7,542 nucleotides of DNA from Planococcus sp. (in: firmicutes) (GTDB lineage Bacteria; Bacillota; Bacilli; Bacillales_A; Planococcaceae). The position numbers were made by a program, and so were the translations under genes. Location: positions 1 through 7,542 of the forward strand of contig JASLAI010000250.1 in NCBI GenBank assembly GCA_030147225.1, given 5' to 3'. Every line of letters begins with the position of its first letter. Positions within the stretch are counted from its first letter, which is position 1. The notes beneath the pieces are model-generated. The model was not told the DNA's origin. It was given only the letters and a program-made list of their open reading frames with translations, and did not search any database. Below are positions 1 through 4,333 of the stretch, piece after piece.

Positions 1-915
1 GATAAATTCATTGGCAGTGTTGACAATGTTTTGGGAAGACCGGTAATTGCGCTCCATTTTCATGATATAGGCATCGGGATAAACCGTTCTGAATTTCAAT
101 AAATAAGTAGGCTCAGCGGCTCTCCATGTATAAATGGATTGGTCATCATCTGCTACGACACAGAGATTTTTATGGCGGGCTACCAGCTTTTCGACAATCG
201 CATGCTGAATCAACGATGTATCCTGGCTTTCGTCTGTCATCACGTAATCCCAGCGCTGTTGGTATTTTGCCAGCAAGGTTTTGTCCTTTTCTAAAGCCTC
301 ATGAGCCAATGACAACATGTCATCGAAATCTACCAACCTTACGTCATAGTTCTCTTTAAAAGCTTCATAGGTCTTGAGTATTTCAACAGCTCCTGGAAAT
401 GGCTCCTTCATTTTGGCCCATTGCTTTCTGGGCAGCATCTTGTTTTTTACAAAACTAATGAAAGAAGTCAATTCCTCTAATTGATCATCTGTAATTGGCT
501 CGTCATTTTCTGTTCGGTACATTTCCCGAAGTAACTTTTTCTTATGAAGGCCATTTGTCTCGTTGCCTTCTATCATGACGTAACGTGATCCCGAGAAGTA
601 ATCACGTGTGATTTGGAAAGCCAGACTATGAATAGTTGAAAAATCAATAGGCTGTAGCGAAGGGAAAAATCGCTTATAGCGTTCAAGCATATCGTTGGCG
701 GAGGCTTTACTGAAGGTAATTGCTTTAATTCGTTTCGGCGATATGCCTTTTTCCTCGATAAGATATCCAATGCGCATAATCATGGTGGTCGTTTTTCCTG
801 ATCCAGGGCATGCTAAAAGAAGCAAGGGACCTTCAGTCCGCTCTACCGCTTTTCGCTGTACTTTATTTAACTGAACTCCAAGTTCCTGTTTTTTGCGTTC
901 AAAGAATTGGCTCAT
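1..915 (-). CDS. UvrD/Rep-family (SF1A) ATP-dependent DNA helicase, N-terminal 305 residues, runs off the left edge
   Basis: The reading frame opens at ATG 915 and stays open to base 1, so the C-terminal part (domains 2A/2B and motifs V-VI) lies outside the window. Family members are 3'-5' DNA translocases acting in repair or replication. Visible motifs: Q-motif glutamine near Q20; Walker A with GSGKTT at 38-43; motif Ia around TFSKAS at 68-72; motif II DESQD at 228-232, the helicase Walker B box; motif III DDDQSIYTWRAA at 256-267; motif IV ERNYRSS at 288-294. Motif III has VADDDQ where the family usually has VGDDDQ, and motif Ia is divergent from the usual TFTNKAA, so this is probably not PcrA itself. 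It may be a YjcD-like helicase, but that is from memory. AAGGAG (925-930) lies 9 bases before the ATG. A terminator hairpin (957-986) sits just upstream, and I see no convincing promoter, only a weak extended -10 (TG-T-TAATAT, -10 at 949-954). Confidence 0.92.
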   Translation of the reverse strand, partial: MSQFFERKKQELGVQLNKVQRKAVERTEGPLLLLACPGSGKTTTMIMRIGYLIEEKGISPKRIKAITFSKASANDMLERYKRFFPSLQPIDFSTIHSLAFQITRDYFSGSRYVMIEGNETNGLHKKKLLREMYRTENDEPITDDQLEELTSFISFVKNKMLPRKQWAKMKEPFPGAVEILKTYEAFKENYDVRLVDFDDMLSLAHEALEKDKTLLAKYQQRWDYVMTDESQDTSLIQHAIVEKLVARHKNLCVVADDDQSIYTWRAAEPTYLLKFRTVYPDAYIMKMERNYRSSQNIVNTANEFI

Positions 916-956
916 GATGAGAGACTCCTTCATTTTTTCAATATCTCTATATTAAC

Positions 957-986
957 ACAAAAACGGACCCTATTTAACGGGTCCGC
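957..986 (-). terminator. Rho-independent terminator upstream of the helicase gene
   Basis: Read on the minus strand, CGGACCC and GGGTCCG (979-985 and 964-970) form a perfect 7-bp stem around an 8-base loop, followed by a run of five T. It probably ends transcripts coming from the third YflT-domain gene after they pass through the structured repeat, and so insulates the helicase gene. Confidence 0.75.
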
Positions 987-1032
987 AGTTGTATAAAAGA
1001 ATGAAAAGTTAATTATTGCATTTGGCTTATAA

Positions 1033-1078
1033 GGCGTCACTGCTGTCTAGCTGTGACGCCCTTTCCGGGCTGGACAGC
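1033..1078. repeat. Two overlapping, mutually exclusive inverted repeats
   Basis: GGCGTCAC (1033-1040) and GTGACGCC (1053-1060) form a perfect 8-bp stem around a 12-base loop. Within that loop, GCTGTCTAGC (1042-1051) can pair instead with GCTGGACAGC (1069-1078), nine Watson-Crick pairs plus one position that is T-G on the plus strand. There is no good T-run after either stem, so a classical terminator is unlikely. The segment touches the larger structured repeat at 1079-1218 and may be part of the same element. Confidence 0.6.
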
Positions 1079-1218
1079 CGCTTTCGCTTTTCTTTGTCCA
1101 GACTCCAGCGCCCAGCCCCTCGAGTCGCTTCAGTCTTACCACCAATGGCTGAAGAGCGCCATTACCGCTAAGACTTCCAGCGCTTGTCGGAGCTATACGG
1201 GCGCTTCCGCTTTTCTTT
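1079..1218 (-). repeat. Structured GC-rich intergenic repeat of Bacillales type, bounded by 17-base direct repeats
   Basis: The stretch is bounded by two near-identical 17-base copies, CGCTTTCGCTTTTCTTT (1079-1095) and CGCTTCCGCTTTTCTTT (1202-1218), with one mismatch. Between them are nested inverted repeats: 1132-1149 with 1158-1175 (14 of 18 positions complementary, 8-base loop), and 1108-1119 with 1189-1204 (GCGCCC/GGGCGC plus AGCCCC/GGAGCT, separated by an ATAC bulge). Three of the mismatches become G-U pairs only if the minus strand is the RNA. The wording (GCGCTTCCGCTTTTC, CCCCTCGAGTCGCTTCAGTC) resembles a dispersed intergenic repeat I remember from Bacillaceae/Planococcaceae genomes, which I cannot check here. 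No coding frame is convincing. One end overlaps the stop codon of the third YflT-domain gene. Function is unknown; it could be an RNA element, a 3' processing signal or a mobile MITE-like element. Confidence 0.7.
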
Positions 1219-1744
1219 AGATAAAGTTTTTCTCGTCTGGCTTGCTGATTGGGTCGGCGTTGCGCTTGTCTTTTCTGAATATGGGATCTTCGTAATGTCT
1301 GTCATCCAGTTCAACGGTCTTTTCTTCACGCTCTTCTTCGATAGAGCGCGGACCTTCAGCTTCCAGCTTTTCGTTTTGAATGTCTGTTTTCTCGTTTTCC
1401 GGCAATTCAAACGCGTCGTGTGCATCTCTATTCACGTAGAGTAAGAGCTTGCCTTCCTGAATATCGCGGTAGTAGTGCTCGGATTCATTCTCGTCAATTC
1501 CCATGTTCAGGAATGATTGATGTACATTATCATCGCCTGTCAAAAAAGTAGCAAATCGATCTGCCCATCCGCCCTCTGAAGCGTGCGCTTCTACTTCCGA
1601 TTTGCCTTTTACAAGAGAAAGCTGATCATCAGATTTTGCCATGATATACATATCTTTTTCCAGATAACCGTCTTTTTTCAGTTCTTCAATTTTCTGAAGG
1701 ACGTCTTCTTGGGTATTGAAGGTTTCGATAAATCGATTTGGCAT
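1217..1744 (-). CDS. General stress protein with YflT-type N-terminal domain (third paralogue)
   Basis: This encodes 175 residues from the second of two consecutive ATG codons. The first, at 1747, is only 5 bases from AAGGAG (1753-1758). The ATG at 1744 is 8 bases away and gives MPNRF, which lines up with MANNKF in the paralogue ending at 4210. Residues 1 to about 105 form the YflT-type domain (ETF..ED.L.KIEELKK.G at the start, GKLLLYV at the end). The rest is a hydrophilic, Glu/Lys/Asp-rich tail, probably disordered. There is no signal peptide or membrane segment, so it should be cytosolic. B. subtilis YflT is a short sigma-B-dependent stress protein of unknown biochemistry. A sigma-B-like promoter stands directly upstream, which agrees. 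The stop codon overlaps the edge of the structured repeat. Confidence 0.88.
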   Translation of the reverse strand: MPNRFIETFNTQEDVLQKIEELKKDGYLEKDMYIMAKSDDQLSLVKGKSEVEAHASEGGWADRFATFLTGDDNVHQSFLNMGIDENESEHYYRDIQEGKLLLYVNRDAHDAFELPENEKTDIQNEKLEAEGPRSIEEEREEKTVELDDRHYEDPIFRKDKRNADPISKPDEKNFI

Positions 1745-1752
1745 CATAATCT

Positions 1753-1758
1753 CTCCTT
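1753..1758 (-). promoter_or_regulatory. Ribosome binding site that decides between two adjacent ATG codons
   Basis: AAGGAG on the minus strand is 5 bases from the ATG at 1747 and 8 bases from the ATG at 1744. The longer spacing is the usual one in Bacillales and favours the second ATG. Confidence 0.65.
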
Positions 1759-1775
1759 AAAGGGGTTACTATATT

Positions 1776-1801
1776 GTACCCTTATATTAGGAGCTCGAAA
1801 C
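1776..1801 (-). promoter_or_regulatory. Sigma-B-like promoter of the third YflT-domain gene
   Basis: On the minus strand, GTTTCG (1796-1801), a 14-base spacer and GGGTAC (1776-1781) match the sigma-B consensus GTTTAA-N12-14-GGGTAT at 9 of 12 positions. The -10 box lies about 30 bases from the start codon. The -35 box starts only 5 bases past the ywbE stop codon, so the promoter occupies the whole gap. Confidence 0.72.
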
Positions 1802-1806
1802 AATGC

Positions 1807-2007
1807 TTATTTATTGGAAAGAATTTCACAGACTCGCCCAACTTGACCATCTTCCAATCGTACTTTGATGCCATGGGGATGAGTTGCTGAGTTGGTCAAT
1901 AAATCCTTAACCACGCCTCGCGTTTTTTTCCCAGAACGCTGATCCTGCTTTAAGATCACGTTTACTTCAATCCCTGGTTTTACATCACTTCTTTTTTTAC
2001 CGTCCAT
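1807..2007 (-). CDS. ywbE: YwbE family protein (DUF2196)
   Basis: A complete 66-residue protein, the usual length of the YwbE family. The recognisable family wording is GIEVNVILKQDQRSGKKTRG (residues 12-31), then NSATHPHGIKVRLEDGQVGR (39-58). It is basic and beta-rich in appearance, which would fit a small cytosolic nucleic-acid-associated protein, but the molecular role is not established. AAGGAGG lies about 7 bases before the ATG. It has its own sigma-A-like promoter (2032-2060), unlike its stress-gene neighbours. No terminator is visible after it, so its transcript probably runs into the downstream YflT-domain gene. Confidence 0.93.
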   Translation of the reverse strand: MDGKKRSDVKPGIEVNVILKQDQRSGKKTRGVVKDLLTNSATHPHGIKVRLEDGQVGRVCEILSNK

Positions 2008-2031
2008 ATTTTTCCCTCCTTGCTTTCTTCT

Positions 2032-2060
2032 ATCATACGCTATTCTTTTCAGACGAACAA
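2032..2060 (-). promoter_or_regulatory. Sigma-A-like promoter of ywbE
   Basis: On the minus strand, TTGTTC (2055-2060) and TATGAT (2032-2037) are separated by exactly 17 bases. The -10 box matches TATAAT at 5 of 6 positions and the -35 box keeps TTG. The predicted transcript start lies a few bases before the AAGGAGG ribosome site. Confidence 0.6.
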
Positions 2061-2075
2061 AAGTTACTCAAACCA

Positions 2076-2112
2076 AAACCAAGGAAAGAAAAAAACTCTC
2101 TTTCCTTGGTTT
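2076..2112 (-). terminator. Long hairpin terminator after the second YflT-domain gene
   Basis: AAACCAAGGAAAGA (2076-2089) and its perfect complement (2099-2112) form a 14-bp stem with a 9-base loop, starting 35 bases after the stop codon at 2148. Following bases on the minus strand are T-rich but broken by GG (TGGTTTG), so the T-run is weaker than in the other terminators here. It separates the gene from ywbE. Confidence 0.7.
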
Positions 2113-2147
2113 CCATTAAAAGCTTATTGTTTTTGCATAGAGAAATT

Positions 2148-2960
2148 TTAGCGTTCTTTATCATTAGACTGGATTCGATCTGAGGCAGCCTGCGGCCATT
2201 CTTCTGGAGATTCTGTATCTGACAGTCGATTTTTGCTTCGATCGGCTGATGGAACATCATTGTCTCGTTGTTCAGCAGCAGGAATATCGGTCATATTCGG
2301 ATCAGCAGCCGGTATCCCATCTCGAATACTTCCCATCTCTTCAAGGTTATTGTGGTCAGCACGCACGACTCGCGGCTTCTGTTGTTTCGGTGAGTCATTA
2401 TTATTAATATTAGCTGGAGTTACATCACTCCGGTCCTGGGACGCTGTGTTTTGAGTGCCTACTGCTTCGTCAGCTGTAAAGTCGGCAGAATCCCTTACAT
2501 TATTTCTGCCATTTGTCATATTTTCTACCTGTTGAGACTTTAAATGCTCCGGGGGAAATGGACTGTTTTCATTTTCCAGTGGATCTCCATAAGCAGCATT
2601 AGCGTTCAATCCTCTGCCTTTTGCAGGAGTTTCCAGTGATTTGTCTGAAAATAAAAGAATTTTCCCTTCCTTCACATCCTGCACGTAAGAATGAATTACA
2701 TGTTCATCTATACCTATATCATTTAAAGCCTTTTCAAGCGAGCTGTCACCGGATAAAAAATTAGTCAAATTTCCTTTGGCACCGTTCCCCTCGCTAGTAT
2801 ATTCCGAATTTGTCTCATCCGTGAGTATGGAAAGTTGGCTTTTGTCTTGCACCGCAACGTACAAATTGTCTTCTGTCATTCCTTGTTTTTTCAAATCATC
2901 AATTTTTTTCAATATGTTTTCTTCATTGTCGAAGGTTTCGATAAAATAGTCATTAGCCAT
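2148..2960 (-). CDS. General stress protein with YflT-type N-terminal domain and long disordered tail (second paralogue)
   Basis: A 270-residue protein. Residues 1 to about 106 align throughout with the other two paralogues (MAND.FIETFDNEENILKKI at the start, NFLSGDSS at 67-74, GIDE at 83-86, EGKILLF at 98-104). Residues from about 110 to the end are rich in Asn, Asp, Ser, Pro and charged residues and look disordered, with no known domain that I recognise. Within this tail, three degenerate decapeptide repeats run in tandem at 216-245 (IPAADPNMTD, IPAAEQRDND, VPSADRSKNR). There is no signal peptide, membrane segment or cysteine. TGGAGGAA stands 6 bases before the ATG, and the leader is nearly identical to that of the paralogue ending at 4210. 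A sigma-B-like promoter is at 3009-3033 and a terminator follows. A general stress role is inferred from domain and promoter; the biochemical role is unknown. Confidence 0.88.
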   Translation of the reverse strand: MANDYFIETFDNEENILKKIDDLKKQGMTEDNLYVAVQDKSQLSILTDETNSEYTSEGNGAKGNLTNFLSGDSSLEKALNDIGIDEHVIHSYVQDVKEGKILLFSDKSLETPAKGRGLNANAAYGDPLENENSPFPPEHLKSQQVENMTNGRNNVRDSADFTADEAVGTQNTASQDRSDVTPANINNNDSPKQQKPRVVRADHNNLEEMGSIRDGIPAADPNMTDIPAAEQRDNDVPSADRSKNRLSDTESPEEWPQAASDRIQSNDKER

Positions 2961-3008
2961 ATTCTATTCCTCCAGTTATGTGTTTGTCATGACTCTCTTG
3001 CTTTACCG

Positions 3009-3033
3009 TTACCCGCTGACCCGGTTCTCAAAC
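3009..3033 (-). promoter_or_regulatory. Sigma-B-like promoter of the second YflT-domain gene
   Basis: On the minus strand, GTTTGA (3028-3033), a 13-base spacer and GGGTAA (3009-3014) match the sigma-B consensus at 10 of 12 positions with ideal spacing. The -10 box is about 48 bases from the ATG at 2960. Confidence 0.8.
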
Positions 3034-3048
3034 TACATCAAAACATAT

Positions 3049-3077
3049 AAAAAAGACGGGGAATAGTCCCCGCCTTT
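3049..3077 (-). terminator. Rho-independent terminator after the YflT-DUF2382 gene
   Basis: On the minus strand, GGCGGGGA (3067-3074) pairs with TCCCCGTC (3055-3062) around a CTAT loop, with one G-T pair, followed by TTTTTT. It begins 12 bases after the stop codon and lies just upstream of the next sigma-B-like promoter. Confidence 0.9.
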
Positions 3078-3088
3078 CAGTTTATTGA

Positions 3089-4210
3089 TTATAAACGGTC
3101 ACGATCTGTACGGTTTTTGCGGCTTAACTTATCGTCCGTCAGATTGGTATCTTCATCGATATCAGCTTCTTCACGGCGAACAGTTTCGTTTACAGTTTCC
3201 GTATCTTGTACTTTTCGTTTACCTACAACAATTTCTTCAGCTATAACGTCTTTTTTAGTAACCTCGACGCGTTCTTCAGTTACCGGGATGTGAATATTCT
3301 CACCTTCCTGATAAGCATCTCCAGTCAAGCCGGATTTTTTATCGAAAGAACTTCCAGTTGTCTCTTCATTTACCGGACGGCGTTCAACATATACTTCCTC
3401 ACGCTCTACCGGTACTTCGATTGACTGTGTCTCTTCAACAACGTGTTTCCCGACGTTCACTTCACCGGTCTGAACACGCTCTTTATCAACATTCAAGCGT
3501 TCTTCATGCAAACGAAGTGTTTCTTCATCAGTACCAGTGCGGTCAAGATCTTTGTCTCTATCATCGAAACGGTCAGTACGGTCGACATTGTCGACTGAAC
3601 GATCAGAACCAGAGCCTAATCCAAAGCCTGTGCCTGAATCTTTTCCGACACCTGCAGTTTCGTTAGTATCACGGCTGAATGCATCATCTTTTTTATTATA
3701 ATAGACGTCATTTTCACTATTTGTATCCACTGTTAAGCCATCTCTCGCTACAGCTTCATCATCCATGCGGCCTCTTGTGCTTCCTAATCCAGAAGCTCCA
3801 GTCGCACCTGCCGCACCCATTGTGCCTGCAGCAGCACTTGTTGAAGTATTATCATATGGCGCTTTTCCATCGTAGTTCGCACCGTATTCACGGTCTACAA
3901 ACAATAGAATCTTGCCGTTTTGTACTTCGTTGTAGTAGCGGTCAGCTTCTGCATCGTCTACACCCATTCCTGAGAATGCTTCACGTGAAGATTCGTTGCC
4001 TGATAAGAAGCCCATGAATTTGTCCATCCAGTTGCCTTCAGATGATTTGTAGTCTACATCTGTCCGTCCCCGAACCATTGAAATCTGGTCTTTATCACGT
4101 GCCATCACATACATGTCTTCTTCTCGGGAACCTTGTGCTTTCAGTTCCTCGATTTTTTTCAATACTTCTGTTTCGGTATCGAACGTTCCCATAAATTTAT
4201 TGTTGGCCAT
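3089..4210 (-). CDS. General stress protein: YflT-type N-terminal domain fused to C-terminal DUF2382 (YsnF/AvaK-type) domain
   Basis: A 373-residue protein in three parts. Residues 1 to about 108 are the YflT-type domain (FMGTFDTETEVLKKIEELK, GFLSGNESS at 67-75, NGKILLFVDRE at 98-108). Residues 110-228 are a linker: an Ala/Gly/Ser/Thr-rich patch at 123-146, then an Asp/Arg-rich stretch. Residues 229-352 carry the DUF2382 signature in two related halves: LHEERLNVDKERVQTGEV..V with VPVEREEVYVERRPV (234-280), and IPVTEERVEVTKKDV...EIVVGKRKV (308-334). No signal peptide or membrane segment is seen. In B. subtilis, YflT and YsnF are separate proteins, so the fusion is notable. GGAGGAA precedes the ATG by 6 bases, and a perfect sigma-B consensus lies upstream. 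Role: general stress protection by inference; biochemistry unknown. Confidence 0.92.
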   Translation of the reverse strand: MANNKFMGTFDTETEVLKKIEELKAQGSREEDMYVMARDKDQISMVRGRTDVDYKSSEGNWMDKFMGFLSGNESSREAFSGMGVDDAEADRYYNEVQNGKILLFVDREYGANYDGKAPYDNTSTSAAAGTMGAAGATGASGLGSTRGRMDDEAVARDGLTVDTNSENDVYYNKKDDAFSRDTNETAGVGKDSGTGFGLGSGSDRSVDNVDRTDRFDDRDKDLDRTGTDEETLRLHEERLNVDKERVQTGEVNVGKHVVEETQSIEVPVEREEVYVERRPVNEETTGSSFDKKSGLTGDAYQEGENIHIPVTEERVEVTKKDVIAEEIVVGKRKVQDTETVNETVRREEADIDEDTNLTDDKLSRKNRTDRDRL

Positions 4211-4234
4211 TTTCTATTCCTCCAATTTTTATGC

Positions 4235-4249
4235 GTATTTTAAAAATAC
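4235..4249. repeat. AT-rich palindrome in the leader of the YflT-DUF2382 gene
   Basis: GTATTTTAAAAATAC has perfect 7-base arms around a single central base. It lies between the sigma-B-like -10 box (4266-4271) and the ribosome site, so it is in the transcribed leader. The one-base loop cannot form a good RNA hairpin, which points more to a dimeric DNA-binding site than to an RNA structure. AT-rich chance is also possible. Confidence 0.45.
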
Positions 4250-4265
4250 TTGCTTAGTTTAGAAA

Positions 4266-4290
4266 ATACCCGACATGGGCTTTCTTAAAC
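4266..4290 (-). promoter_or_regulatory. Consensus sigma-B promoter of the YflT-DUF2382 gene
   Basis: On the minus strand, GTTTAA (4285-4290), a 13-base spacer and GGGTAT (4266-4271) match the sigma-B consensus at all 12 positions. The -10 box is 55 bases from the ATG. The region between the katE stop (4334) and this promoter shows no terminator, so read-through from katE may add to its output. Confidence 0.92.
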
Positions 4291-4333
4291 ATACTGCTAT
4301 TTCAAATTTCCGTTTCAGCTGCTTTGACCTTGT

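Noticed and set aside
126..770. Small frames on both strands within the helicase gene (126-359 plus, 573-770 minus)
   Set aside because: The helicase frame is open through the whole stretch with all expected motifs, so these are shadows in other frames.
1079..1218. Structured repeat as an insertion sequence or CRISPR remnant
   Set aside because: There is no transposase fragment, and no regularly spaced identical repeats with spacers. Only two direct copies of 17 bases flank a single hairpin.
1184..1444. Plus-strand 86-codon frame overlapping the third paralogue and the repeat
   Set aside because: It lies mostly opposite a supported coding gene and starts within the structured repeat. It has no ribosome site and no family resemblance.
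2076..2112. 14-bp hairpin as a toxin-antitoxin RNA or operator
   Set aside because: It sits 35 bases after a stop codon with a moderately T-rich flank, which is best explained as a terminator. No small coding frame lies beside it.
3769..3844. Ala/Gly-rich stretch in the YflT-DUF2382 protein as a membrane segment or collagen-like repeat
   Set aside because: Residues 123-146 are small and polar without a hydrophobic run of sufficient length or a Gly-X-Y period. A flexible linker is the simpler reading.
3358..4017. Two plus-strand open frames (3358-3666 and 3679-4017) opposite the YflT-DUF2382 gene
   Set aside because: They are antisense to a gene with clear domains. Their His/Leu/Ser-rich composition is what the reverse complement of an Asp/Glu/Arg-rich gene gives, and they have no ribosome site.
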